From Chara braunii (lineage: Eukaryota > Streptophyta > Charophyceae > Charales > Characeae), in assembly GCA_003427395.1 (NCBI GenBank), contig BFEA01000754.1:597705-625801 (forward strand): a stretch of DNA of 28,097 bases, in the 5' to 3' direction. The notes under the pieces were generated by a model. The model had not been told where the DNA came from, ran no database searches, and saw nothing but the letters and a program-made list of their open reading frames with translations. Shown here one piece after another: positions 1 to 10,338 of this stretch (positions within the stretch are counted from its first letter, which is position 1; each line of letters starts with the position of its first letter). Made by a program: the position numbers and the translations under genes.

Positions 1-540
1 CTTAGGGCGGGCACCTCCGCCTTCACTTAGGGCGGGTAAGGCTGCAGACAGGGGGCCTACCGAGGACACTGATCCTCGCAAAATTGCCATCGCAAAATTT
101 GGTAATTCCAGAAATGCCACTCTCCAGCCTTTTTTTTTGTGGTCTTCTTCACACCTTCGATGGGCACACTCTAGGTGCTGGCAAAAAGAGTAGCCCCACC
201 CCAACTAGATCTAGAGAATAGTACTGGTTTCGAGTCCCAGTTGAGACTCTTTCTCCTTGATTGTCAGACATATCACAAAAGAGGAACTTTGAGGCTGAGA
301 GGCGGCATTCTGATCTCAAAGTGCGGTTATTCAAATTAATGGCTGATTCTATCCCTGATTGAACCTATGTTAGAATTAGTTTTTGTTAGAGCATCAGCTT
401 CATACAAGTGACAGTTCGGATTCCATGAGAAACGGAACCGTCCTATTNGAAGCAATACTCATTTTTTGCTCAGAGAGGCATGTGAGGAGGAACTCAATAA
501 ACTCTGAAAGCCTGACTTGCTGGTACAGCAGATCCCGNAG
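1..540. other. Unassigned sequence at the left edge
   Basis: I see no supported gene here. The 11-base string CTTAGGGCGGG occurs twice, at 1-11 and 27-37. The short open frames on both strands have no recognisable domain. TCAG-type repeat motifs begin to appear toward the right end and become obvious from about 540. Confidence 0.6.
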
Positions 541-3098
541 GGCTCAGAAACTTTACAGCGGATCCCGGTGGATACAGAAGGGTCCTAGCGGACTCAGAAA
601 CTTGCAGCGGGTCTCAAAGGGCTCAGACGGGTCGACAGTGATGACCAGGGGAACACCAACGATTGTGAACATAGGGAATGTCGATTGTCTGTGGTTTGCT
701 AAAACAGGATGTAGTGATGCCTGTGGGACAGCAGGAACAGACTAGCACACACAGAGGGGAAGGGACATTTCGGAAGACGCAGACCAGCAGACAGTGCAAC
801 AGAGAAACAGACTCAGCAGGACTCAAAAACGACTAAGATGTGAGTTCGGCGGAACTCAGACATCACTGTTCGACTTTACAACAGAGACGCCAGAGTCTGC
901 AGGCCTAGACTCACTTAAGCAAAATGGTGACAGGTTCAGGCTTTTGCTGATCTCCATAGACTTGAGCAAGCGGAAATCAGACCAGCAAATGGAAATTAGC
1001 AGGGAACAGAGATCACAGGCTCAGGACTCAACCTGCTTATCTCTGCTGACTTAAACCCAGCCAGTAGACACCGCGGACTCAGGAAATGTACTTACCAAGT
1101 TTTGGGAACTCAGGTATGAGTTTGGGCTGAGATCTGGACGGACCCAGCCTTAGTGAAACCCACGACAGCTATCAATAGCAGTCATAGTAAAATCTGAAAC
1201 TTCAAACTCGGTAAAAACAGCAGCGACTCTCATTCTCCGACAGGCGAAGTTAAGACCTGCAGACCTAGGATCTGCCAAATCAGACTAAGGCTCAGAGGAC
1301 TTCAGCACTCAACACGCGTTGACCGAGATCGGTTGCCTACCATTGCACAAAAATTGAGGGTCGGGCGTTGGTCCCTAAGGCCGGGAGACTGCTACTGATG
1401 CTGAAGGATGAGAGGAGAAAGTACAAGAACAGGGGCAGTGTTAAGCCACACCCTACGTTGACTTTAAACTGGGGCAGGTCATAACAACAACTTTCTCCTT
1501 GAATAGCTTCAAGCTCTGTTTCGAATCTCACTCGAGTTCAGTTGAGGTCTCAGTTTTAATATCAGTACAGTTGAAGTTCAGTTCCAACTCCTGCTTTGGG
1601 CTCACTTTCAAGACAAGTTCCAGTTCAGGTTCAGGTTGAGTCTTCGATTCAATACCAAGTTCAGTCCTTTGAGTCCAGGTTCAAATGCAGTTTACTATTT
1701 TGAACACAGTTTTGAGTTTCATCGAACTTTAATCTGTTTCCGATGGGTCAATCAGTGCACAGCGGACACACTCCGTTCCCATGAAGCGGGGCAAGCAAGC
1801 TCGATCAGTTTGTATATCTTACATAAGCAGCTTTTACTACGAGTCTTGGTAAAATATCAGATCTGTTTCGGATCAGGCCTCATCGGAATCTCGTATCTAT
1901 TTTCAGGTCAATTTTCGACGATCTCATGGCAGTTCTCGCATAAGATTTCGGTGAGATTTCAGAGTGGTTTCAAGCCGATTCTCAGTTCAGGTTCAGTGAA
2001 CTCGGTGTAATCTCAGCAGGTTCAGATCACTCTCAGCAAGTTCATCCCAGACTTAGCAAACTCAATTTTATCTTGGTAAGTTCAGATCAGACTCACCAAA
2101 ATCAGTTTCATCTCGTCAAATTCAAACAAGTTTCGAGTAAGTCCAAACAAGTGAGATTCAGGGAAACTCGGTTGAGCTTCAGGGAGGTGTTCATTTCTGA
2201 TTCAGTAACCTCAGTCCAGTTCTCAGCAATTTCAGTTCAGTTTTCTTAAGTTCAGTCTCAAAGGATACAGTCTTTTCAAATTCATTTCGGTTTCAGTAAG
2301 NTCAGTGAGATCAGTTTCATCTTTTCAAGTTCAATTTAAGTTTGAGTAAGCTCACTGCAGATTCAGTGAACTCAGATCAGTTTCAGTAAGCTCACNGCAN
2401 ATTTAGTGAACTCATGTCAGTTTCAGTAAGTTCAGTGCAGATTCAGAGAACTGAAATCAATCTCANTAAGTTCAGTTCAGCCTCGGTGAGCTCAGATCAA
2501 CGAGCTCAGTTTCAACAAGTCCGATTCAGTGTCATCTCTTCAAGTTCATTTCAGTTCCAGTAAGTTCAGTGAGATTGGACCGGGTTTCAGTTTCATCTCT
2601 TCGAGTTCAATTCAGTTTGAGTAAGTTCGGTGAGTTCAGTTTCATCTCAGCAAGTTCAGTCTAGTTTCCATTTCATATCCAAGTGCAGCATCANTGAGCT
2701 CAGATCAGTTTCAGTGAGCCCATTTCAGATTCAGAGAAATCGGATCAATTTCAACAAATTCACTTTGGACTCAGTGAAGTCAGCCTAGTTTCCAGCAAGT
2801 TCAGTTCAGACCTGATTTCATATTTAACTGCGGCTTTCAGGGAAAGCATCAACTCAGTTCTCAGTTCGGTCACAGTNCAGATTCAGAGAAATCGGATCAA
2901 TTTCAACAAATTCACTTTGGACTCAGTGAAGTCAGCCTAGTTTCCAGCAAGTTCAGTTCAGACCTGATTTCAGATTTAACTGCGGCTTTCAGGGAAAGCA
3001 TCAACTCAGTTCTCAGTTTGGTTACAGTGACCTCGATACTAGTGAGTTCAATTCTCAGTCTCATTGAGTTCAGACTCTGTGAACTTCATCGATGATCT
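541..3098. repeat. Degenerate TCAG/TTCAG-rich repeat array
   Basis: The stretch is built from diverged copies of short motifs such as AGCAAGTTCAG, TTTCAGTAAGTTCAG and GATTCAGTGAACTCAG, repeated at irregular spacings of roughly 18 to 25 bases. They are densest between about 1530 and 3098. The part from 541 to 1340 is a more eroded, G-richer version (AGCGGACTCAG, CAGCGGATCCC). No ORF crosses it with a protein-like composition. It probably grew by repeated local duplication; the 152-bp duplication at 2726-3028 shows that the process was recently active. It could also be the internal repeat region of a long terminal repeat. Confidence 0.7.
2726..3028. repeat. Near-identical 152-bp tandem duplication
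   Basis: Copy 1 (2726-2877) and copy 2 (2878-3028) both start CAGATTCAGAGAAATCGG. They run in parallel to TCAGTTCTCAGTT and then to ACAGT, with only a handful of differences (for example CATATTTAAC against CAGATTTAAC). The surrounding array is far more diverged, so this is a young duplication or an assembly artefact. Confidence 0.9.
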
Positions 3099-3138
3099 CA
3101 ATTTATTCAGCGGATCCCGTTCTCAGGGGGCATAGCTC

Positions 3139-3450
3139 TGGTCACAGCGGACAGTTCCGGCGACAGCAGCGACAGTGATGGCCATAGCGGACAGTTCCGG
3201 TGATAGCAGCGACGATGCTGGCCACAGCGGGAGGTCTCAGTGGTAGCAGCCATGATGCTGGTCACAGCGGACAGTTCCGGTGATAGCAGCGAGAATGTTG
3301 GCCACAGCGGGAGGTCCCGGTGGCAGCAACAACGACGCTGGTCATAGCAGGCAATCANGGAGACAACAGCGGTAACGCTGGTTTTAGCGGGGTCNCCTGG
3401 TGACAGCAACAACAGTTATGTCACAGCAAGTGCTCTCGGTGACATCAGCA
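3139..3450. repeat. 40-bp minisatellite, eight units
   Basis: The landmark TGG(C/T)CA(C/T)AGCGG recurs with an exact spacing of 40 bases at 3139, 3179, 3219, 3259, 3299, 3339, 3379 and, degenerate, 3419. Two unit types can be told apart. Type A carries ACAGTTCCGGTGATAGCAGC. Type B carries GAGGTCCCGGTGGCAGCAAC. Units two to five run A-B-A-B. Forty is not a multiple of three, so the minus-strand open frame across it (about 100 residues, repeating Leu-Ser-Pro-Glu-Leu-Ser) is most likely a by-product rather than a gene. Confidence 0.92.
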
Positions 3451-4405
3451 CTCGACAAGACTGATCAGATGATATGTGAGCAATTTCGGAATCAGCGAGT
3501 ATCTGAGTATAGCNGACTCAAGGCGAGGTTTTATAAAGCACGACAGATATATTGAAAAGAGCATACTCAAGATTTGAGTACAGTCATCATAAACATACCG
3601 CAGCAGACCTTCTCAAGATGTACTTGGACNTGGTGTCAGATGCTCTGAGAGATCGAGATTGAGGTCGAGAGTGAGAGGGGAGAGTGAGAGCACAGACACT
3701 GAGCACTGACCATGTCCTTGTCATTGTACTCTTGAGATGATATGAGCTCTCACTTTTCCCTCATTCATCTTGTCTTTGCCTTGAGTCAGTCAGTCTTGGT
3801 TCTCTCTTTTGGCATTGCTTGATGATTGTATCTCATTGCTGATTATGTCACAATTCTCAAATTCCTAAATTGGCATCTCGATACACTCATGACATGTTTA
3901 TTTTACTTTTATTATTTGCAATATCATTTCTGTTCCGAATCACAATCAAAGATTCCTTAGACCGGGGTCCGGCGAAGATCGCAATTGAAGGGTCTCGCTC
4001 GAAGCCGGCCGCACACAACAGGAAGGGATTTTGCTCTATTTAAATTTAATTATTTCCTTATTGCAAAAATCAGCACAAAATCCTGCGTGACAGCCTCTTG
4101 GTTTTTCGGTCGCCCGTAGAGGCCCGACTGAGAAAAAGTGCGACAAAAATGGCGTCTAACATTCCTGGTCAGTGGTGGGCCGAAACCAAGGCAATCAATA
4201 AATCGTGGGCACGAAGAGTTTTTATTTATTGATTATTAATTATTATTTATTATTTTATTTATGGGTTTTATTTTAATTTGTTGATGCTTAACTGCTCGTT
4301 GTCAGAGAGTCTCTTTGCTGGGGCATGGTTATTGTCTATGGGACTTGCTGGTTTTGCAGGTATACAAATACTTATCTGAAGTTCCCAGGTCAGGAAAAAG
4401 AAAAA
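3451..4405. other. No gene seen; possible retroelement edge
   Basis: A purine-rich patch (GAGATCGAG, GAGAGTGAGAGG, about 3650-3705) is followed by ordinary sequence and then an AT-rich stretch (4222-4275). At 4150, TGGCGTCTAAC follows an A-run. This resembles an LTR junction with a tRNA primer-binding site. No matching LTR or pol gene is visible, so this remains a suggestion. Confidence 0.35.
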
Positions 4406-4551
4406 GGGTTTGGTATCCTCTCCCTTTTGTCTGAGAAGTTGAGGAGACACCTCACTCAGGCCAGAGAAAGAAAACAAGGGTTTGGTATCTCCATCAAGTG
4501 AGGAGCTGAGAAGATCTCTCTGACTAAATAACAGAAAAGAGGGTTTGGTAT
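4406..4551. repeat. Three spaced copies of GGGTTTGGTAT
   Basis: GGGTTTGGTAT occurs at 4406-4416, 4478-4488 and 4541-4551. Each copy is preceded by an AGAAAA-rich segment, and units of 63 to 72 bases repeat the phrase GAGAAG or GAGGAG. A fourth copy lies at 5858-5868, beyond the RG-rich ORF. The spaced direct repeats suggest a regulatory or terminal region of a mobile element. Confidence 0.6.
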
Positions 4552-4832
4552 ACCCTGTGCCCAGCCTAGCAGATAGAGTGAGTACCCCCGTTATTGGGGT
4601 CATCCTTGGCATAGATGCCTGATCAAGAACTAAGGTAACCTCCATATGAAGGACCAACAGTTGAACAAGTCAGACAAGCAGACAAAATCCTTCTTAAAAT
4701 TTTATTTGGTGGCCGACAAGCGGCCTGGTTCACGAGGAACCTGCATCCTTGGCCTTAAGGAAGCCAAACTCTCAGGCCTGGGACGCTGTGGAGTGGACAG
4801 TGAAGTGGAATTTTTGTAAGTCGAAATCAGAC

Positions 4833-5303
4833 TCAGAAAGCTGAAAAAAAGTCGCGCTTATATAAGACATAAAAAACGGCCATGAGCTCGAGCTGGAAAA
4901 GAAAGAGGAGAAAGAAGATGCTGAAGAGAATGCAGTGATTGGGATGATGGGGTGATGAGACGGCACATGAGACAGAAGGAGGCGGAGCTGGCAGTATGGC
5001 CTTCCTTACTGCCGAAGTAGATGGAGCTCTGGGGATATAAGGAGGAGAAGAGGCGTTAGGCGCACCATAGTGCGCATCGAATTTCTTGCGAAGGAACTCC
5101 ATCATGTCTGGGGATGGAGTTCTCTCGTACCACCCTCCTAACGGGTAACGAGGATGTGGCCTTAAACGGCCATAGCCTCGCGGCTCCTTATCTTCCTCCT
5201 CCTTAGAGCTATAATCTCGTCGTGCCCTAGTCGGCGGCTCTTCTTTTGCCTTCCCTATCCTACCTCCCCTTCCTCTACCCTGCCCACGACGCGCCTCAGG
5301 CAT
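4833..5303 (-). CDS. RG-rich small protein, possible gag-like or truncated retroelement ORF
   Basis: The open frame can start at the ATG at 5301-5303, giving about 156 residues; an in-frame extension to 5357 is less protein-like. Residues 5 to 20 are Arg/Gly-rich (RRGQGRGRGGR), followed by a Lys/Glu-rich stretch (SKEEEDKEPRG) and a Pro/Tyr-rich segment, while the last 40 residues are hydrophobic and resemble read-through of noncoding DNA. RG repeats and basic tails are common in RNA-binding proteins and retroelement nucleocapsids, but no zinc knuckle is present. The pyrimidine-rich leader upstream on the same strand (5408-5767) fits a retroelement 5' region. No pol gene follows, so if it is one, the element is truncated or non-autonomous. 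I do not recognise the family. Confidence 0.3.
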   Translation of the reverse strand: MPEARRGQGRGRGGRIGKAKEEPPTRARRDYSSKEEEDKEPRGYGRLRPHPRYPLGGWYERTPSPDMMEFLRKKFDAHYGAPNASSPPYIPRAPSTSAVRKAILPAPPPSVSCAVSSPHHPNHCILFSIFFLLFLFQLELMAVFYVLYKRDFFSAF

Positions 5304-5429
5304 GATGCAGAATGAACGGTCGTCAAGGGAGAAGAAAAGGAGTAGATGATATAGCACTAAGAGCTATGACAAGAATGGTGGTGTAAGCGACGTTCACAAC
5401 TAACGGATTACAAAATCAGAAAGTAAGGG

Positions 5430-5720
5430 GCTATTAAAGAGAGAGGATGGAAAAATGGTTGAGCGGGATATGGAGAACCACGGTTTAATACAAAAAGATG
5501 AGCAATGAGAGGAAAGATTAACGCAGAGAAAAATAAGACTAGCGTAGAAAAGAGGGACGATCGTAGAAAAGAAAGACGGACGTGGGAAAGGAAAGCGGAT
5601 AAGGGAAAGAAGGTGAACGCTGAGAAAAAGAAGTGGTTAGTGCGGAAAGAGAAGTGAACGCAGAGAAAAGGGAGGGTCAAAGCGAGCGCTGAAGGAGAGG
5701 ATGGGCGCTGAAGGTAAGAC
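5430..5720. repeat. Purine-rich region with repeated ACGCAGAGAAAA motif
   Basis: On the plus strand the region is strongly A/G-biased. It carries several relatives of GTGAACGCAGAGAAAA, for example near 5521, 5612 and 5654, as well as GCGTAGAAAAGA. On the minus strand it is the C/T-rich leader in front of the RG-rich ORF. The long minus-strand open frame across it reflects this bias and is not called as a gene. Confidence 0.5.
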
Positions 5721-5834
5721 GGAAAGTTAGCTGCGTTAAACCGCAGTGCGGATACTACAGCGAGCAACTAATAGAAAAGAATGAGAATGTCGTTTGCTCG
5801 TATTAGTTTTATACTGAAAGTGCGTTGCGTTTTA

Positions 5835-6030
5835 ACCCAGCGTGGACGCTGGGTGGGGGTTTGGTATTATGTCGGAGGGCGCGATATCCCGGCCCTCCTC
5901 TGTGTACCAAGTTCCTGTTTGGTACCAGTCCTCGCTCTGATGCTCTGGCCTATAGATGTATCTTGGACCCCTGCTGTTCCTGGTACCCAGGCTGTGCCTC
6001 GGCGCGGACCAGTCCCGGTGACGTTGCCCT
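5835..6030. other. Cluster of short hairpins in a GC-rich segment
   Basis: Four self-complementary sites follow each other: CCCAGCG-TGGA-CGCTGGG, GGAGGGC...GCCCTCC, a GTACCAAG...TTTGGTAC stem and CCTGG-TAC-CCAGG. Together they suggest a structured RNA or a protein-binding region at a mobile-element end. It lies directly left of an AT-rich insertion and contains the fourth GGGTTTGGTAT copy. Confidence 0.55.
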
Positions 6031-6060
6031 CAACAAAACAGGTGCGTCACAGGACTTTCA

Positions 6061-6584
6061 TTGGTCAACAAAAAAAATTCCTAGAATTAAATAATCATTC
6101 TAGAGTAAAATTACATTCTAAATTTTAAATTTTCATTCCATCTTTAAAAATGTCGTTCTAATTTTAAAATTTTCCGTCTTACTTGAAAAATTTCCTTTCA
6201 AGAATGGGGTATCCCTTCTTATTTGAACTGCATGCTAGAGATGGAATGAAAGTCCGGATGAGTTCATGAAATATTTTAATTGGACTGTCATTCTAAGTAA
6301 GGATTTCCAGCCATAAATATGTAAATCCAACCTAAATTAGACGATATTTGTTGTAGTAAAAAGTCTAATTAAAACATTTCATTCGTTCATACTTTCATTC
6401 CATTTTGAACAAATAGATGTAGTTGGAAGAGAAAGCTCATATTTAGATGGGAACTCATCAAATTAAATTGGAAAGTTTAGAATTGGACAAACATTCGAAT
6501 GATAACTTATAAATATGAAGGATTTTTTTTTTATGGAATGTTTTTTCAACTTTCATTTTTCATGGGAATTTTTCTGTTGGTCCA
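6061..6584. mobile_element. MITE-like AT-rich insertion with terminal inverted repeats
   Basis: The left end TTGGTCAACAAAAAAAATTCC (6061-6081, 21 bases) matches the reverse complement of the right end GGAATTTTTCTGTTGGTCCA (6565-6584) with a few mismatches and single-base offsets. The roughly 524-bp interior is very AT-rich and carries many copies of CATTCTA/CATTCCA and their complement GAATG. It has no ORF. Flanking DNA on both sides is GC-rich. I could not see a clean target-site duplication, so the superfamily is open. Confidence 0.6.
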
Positions 6585-7230
6585 CGCAGGCTCGGCGCCT
6601 TGCTGTACAGCAGAGCACAACCGGCCTGTAACTGTGGTAGCTGCCGGGTTCGCCCTGGGACATGAAGGTGAGAAGACCGGTGCTATCTTTTCTGCTGCAT
6701 GCCGATCGCGCCCTAGGCAAGTTATGGGTCAGGTGCATGATACTGACAGCAGTTAAGAAGGTAGAAAGTTGAACAAAAAGCAACAAGAAAATAAAAATAG
6801 AAAATCAGAGGTCTGATTAATGTGGTTGCACTACTAGCTTTAGTTCGGGGGAAATCCGATGGCCTTCGAACCCCACTTATCGTTGCGTCTAACTTCTTTT
6901 GTTATTTTTTTTAATTTATTATTATCATTATCCTTTTTTTTGCCTTTTTTGACTGGTCTGTCGTTTCGTGGGGAGGCCGACAAGACTGGGCTTCGAACTC
7001 GAGCGGTGGTATTGCAGTTTAGACGGGCCCAACTCTTCAACTATCACCTGTACCGGGTTTGCGCGTCTAGGTTCCGCTCGGTAGGACCCCAGCAGCAATA
7101 GGGGAAGTGTGAAAAGAAAGGAAGACAGGTAAGGATGAAAATCGGGTTTGGGCTTGTGCGTGGACTTGCATCACTATCTAGGCGAAGCTGTGGCGCGAAG
7201 AAAATTTGAAGTGCCACCTTTTCTTTCCTC

Positions 7231-7264
<34 letters not shown>

Positions 7265-7800
7265 GTTGTTATTAATTAGTTCCCCCATTTCCAGTTTTCC
7301 GCCCGTCGATCTGTCATTCCATAGGGAAGGCCGCCTATTCGAGTTTCGGACTGTAACTGTCGTCTCATGGTCAGGGTCTTATCGACCCCTCGTAAATTGT
7401 CTGTACCAGACCTGTCTGTCCGAGCCACGTGGACCCCGGTGGCCAGGTTAAGAGGCAGATACAGTAAGGACTAAAAAGAAAAAAAAATACATATAGGAAA
7501 AGAAAGGGTAGGAATCTCAGACACGTGTGTGAACGAGGGGCACGGTTCAGGCAAGGTTGCTGCACAGGGAGATTCTGGGGCGCAGCCCTTTATTTCCCTT
7601 TCCTCTTCCAACGATTATTATCATTATTTTATTACTATTGTCTTTATTACTATTTTTATTATTATTGCTTAGATTTTCTATTTTCGAATTTGGCGTGTTG
7701 GCCTGTCCTTTCCCGAGAAGCCAACGGTTCGATTTATGAGTCAGCGGTCATAGCCAAAGTAGGCCTGCCTTGCATATATTCAGCGGGTGAGCTCCGAACT
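6585..7800. repeat. Tandem diverged ~350-bp SINE-like modules with TTA-rich tails
   Basis: Three or four modules share one layout: a GC-rich body, then a T-rich stretch with (TTA)n at about 6900-6932, 7234-7274 and 7612-7670. Each T-rich stretch is followed by a block of the form G(A/G)(T/C)CTGTC-TT-C and GAAGGCC, and then by a TTCGA box (GGGCTTCGAACTC, TATTCGAGTTTC, CGGTTCGATTTA). The TTCGA boxes resemble a pol III B box, and a degenerate A-box-like TGTCNTT lies about 30 bases before. A tRNA-derived SINE family with tandem copies would explain this. The A box is weak, so the class is not certain. Confidence 0.5.
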
Positions 7801-8948
7801 GACGCCGTGTGGTTAGGCTCCAAAAGAAGGGGAGGGCGACCCGCGGCCGCATTGGTAGGAGGTTTATCACCCCTCAGAAGGGTCATAAGCCCCCTCCTTG
7901 CCATCGGACACGGGTACCCGACAGAGGTAGGCTGATGATACGATTTGAAGAGGGCTGGAGATCCGCCGGTATCCCGTTATAGGACCACTGCACATTGGCA
8001 CTAACGGCAGACGCAGGGTCTCCATTATCTTTATAAGCGAAAGCGGTTCCCCGTTTTTCTTTACAGGGGCACAGAGAAGTGCGTTTGTTGTTTTGGTCGG
8101 TAAGATCTATTGGTGGAACAGGCCCTCCGCTCTCGGTCGCCTGGGTTGGCCAGTGTTCTCGCGTGATGGAGAGCAGGGTGGCGAGGTGAGAGATCGGTCG
8201 GCCTATCGTGCATGCGCGCGTCGAGTATCGACACTCACTATTCATAGTAGGGAGTAGTTGTGGGGTAACCAATGGCACTACACGGCTATAGGCCTGGGTG
8301 TTGGCGGCACACGGTGCGCTGGGTTCCAGTGTCGGGTGAAGGCCCTCTGATTACGACGACCCTGAACTATGATGGGGGAGAAGTAGTCCGACTGAAGGTC
8401 TACATAGAAGGGGGGAGAGAGGAGGAGATGTGAGGTGATGAATGGCTGCAGGCTGCCATTTCCAAAGCGCGCGACAGGGCTGAGCGGAGGTGCAGACGAG
8501 ACGGGGTGACCGTGGGCTTGAGGGTGACGGTCATCTATCACGAGACCAAGTCATCAACTGGGATCGAGACAAGGGAAGAACAATATAACGAGAAAGACTC
8601 AGGTGGGGAAAGCGAAATGAGCGAGGCTGACCGAGAGACGGATCTCATGTCCTAGAACAGACCCGACGAGATCCAAAAGCACCACCGAGCTGCGGAGCCG
8701 ATGGAAAAGGGACCTGAGGCCAACTCACGACAGCCGACTCCCAGAGGCCGTGAGACCGGAGGCCGCGGAACCGGAGGAAAACAGAGTAAAGGTAACAAAC
8801 GGGTATGAGACATGACATGCGATATGCTGGGGGCGCCAACAGAAAAATTGTGGGAAATTTTCATCAAGTTTTCAACTTTGGCACAACACTAGACCAGCAT
8901 TGGAAGTACGTGAAAGGATGCGGCCAACCGTTTAGGAGGGTCGGGTTC
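7801..8948. other. GC-rich segment without a recognisable gene
   Basis: Open frames on the minus strand (for example 7883-8278 and 8278-8541) look moderately protein-like but change frame and show no domain I know. At 8826-8842, CTGGGGGCGCCAACAG has a complement that begins TGGCGCC, similar to some LTR primer-binding sites on the minus strand. No LTR pair was found. Confidence 0.4.
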
Positions 8949-9676
8949 ATGTTTCCAACTGTTTACCAACATGAGGCCAACATGTTTTCAACATGCGTTC
9001 AACGTTGGTCCAACATGTTTCCAACACGTTTCCAACAAGTATGTGCTCAAAAATTTATGCTCTTAAGTTCCCAGCAATGCAGTTCACTACTGCGTGGAAA
9101 CGGTGGCGCACGTGACCTCATTTCACCTTTATGTGGCCCGCAGTAGTGAACCGTGATGTTCTCGTGGCTGCGGGGGTCGCGGAGGTGCACGGTTGAAAAA
9201 ATTGATGGGCGAGCTATGTAATGAGACGAAGGGGTTGGTTGGGCAAAAAAAAAAACAAATGGGCAATAAAAGAAGGGTGGAGACGAAAGTGTTCGAGAAA
9301 AGGAAAAGAAAAAAAAACAATAAAAAATGCACACGAAGCGGTTGAACGTGCGTTATTTACATCAACAGAAAAAATGTCGTGTTATTGAAAGCAAGTTTAT
9401 CACATACCTTTGCGAATAACAACAGATTATTAACAGTTTATAAACTGTTTGACGAAGGGGTTCATGAATATAAACAGAAAGTCAATCAATCTGGTTTGGT
9501 CAAACATTGATCATGTTCTCTGTGTTGTTATGGTTGTTTTAAACTGTATACAAACAATTTAACAATAGTTGATATTCTGTTGAACATTTTGCGCATGTGT
9601 TGAAAATTTGTTCATAAACAGTTGATATCATGTTGAAATCATATTGGAATCATGTTGGAATAATACGGTTGTTGAT
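8949..9676. repeat. Element-like region flanked by inverted CAACATGTT arrays
   Basis: From 8949 to 9038 the sequence repeats CCAACATGTTTTCAACATG-type motifs in one direction. From 9566 to 9676 the complement (CATGTTGAAATCATATTGG, CATGTTGGAAT) repeats in the other direction. The two arrays could be subterminal repeats of a roughly 730-bp nonautonomous element. Exact ends and a target duplication are not evident. Confidence 0.5.
9082..9151. repeat. Perfect 13-bp inverted repeat
   Basis: GTTCACTACTGCG at 9082-9094 is matched by its exact complement CGCAGTAGTGAAC at 9139-9151, leaving a 44-base spacer. It may be a hairpin or the ends of a very small insertion. Confidence 0.85.
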
Positions 9677-9861
9677 TATGTTAAAAAAATAGCATATGTA
9701 GGCTGACAAAACATTCAATATTTTATTCTAGCGCTCTTATCATAAACACCAACTCATGTTTAGGATTGTGTAGTTGATGTGGACGTCATAGAAATGAACT
9801 TTAAAGTTTATATATGTAAGATATTTACATATGTTCAGTTTTTTCTTTTTCTTTTTTTTTT

Positions 9862-9883
9862 TCCTCTCTCTCTCTCTCTCTCT
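9862..9883. repeat. (CT)n microsatellite after a T-rich run
   Basis: An imperfect T run (9839-9862) is followed by about eleven CT units. Confidence 0.9.
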
Positions 9884-10255
9884 GAATAGAAGGCGGTAAC
9901 GAACTTTGTTTGTCAAAACAGAAAATCACGCACATTCTTTACATTACCCACCAAAATCACGCACATTTTTATTCAACTGCACCTTCTTATTCAAACGCAG
10001 TTCAATAAGTATATTCCGAAATCGATATGTGTCTGTCTCCCAGCTTACTTGTGCAACTGCAGAGTTGACAGACCAACAGGAAAGGCGAATAATATTTTTC
10101 AAGTAAGTGAGAACTCATTTTTTGGAATGAGGTAACTACATTTTATTATTTTGTATTCAATATCTTTGTTCTTTTCCATGACGGCGGACGCCTCGGGAGC
10201 ATATTATTTTTCAAATTGTGAAGTGTGAATAGTTCTTTTATTCCGGGTGACACTT

Positions 10256-10338
10256 CTTGTGGTCGGTTGGTGTCTACATTTATGTGTTACAACGGATATG
10301 CAAAGTCGATCATTCAATATGCACCTACCGACCACAAG
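10256..10338. repeat. Palindromic unit 1 of the GGTCGGTAGGTGC family
   Basis: The left arm CTTGTGGTCGGTTGGTGT (10256-10273) pairs with the right arm GCACCTACCGACCACAAG (10321-10338), 18 bases with two mismatches. The spacer is 47 bases. Confidence 0.85.

Noticed and set aside
3107-3412. Minus-strand ORF with Leu-Ser-Pro-Glu-Leu repeats
   Set aside because: It follows from the 40-bp minisatellite. The unit is not a multiple of three, and the frame has no start context or domain.
5408-5767. Phe/Ser/Leu-rich minus-strand ORF
   Set aside because: It is a product of the C/T-rich leader. There is no real membrane-protein pattern and no conserved motif.
6840-7780. tRNA gene candidates at the TTCGA boxes
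   Set aside because: No cloverleaf can be folded, the A boxes are poor and the A-to-B spacing is too short. At best these are tRNA-derived SINE heads.
8826-8842. Primer-binding-site-like GGCGCCAAC sequence
   Set aside because: No LTR pair, polypurine tract or pol gene could be placed around it, so I do not call an LTR retrotransposon.
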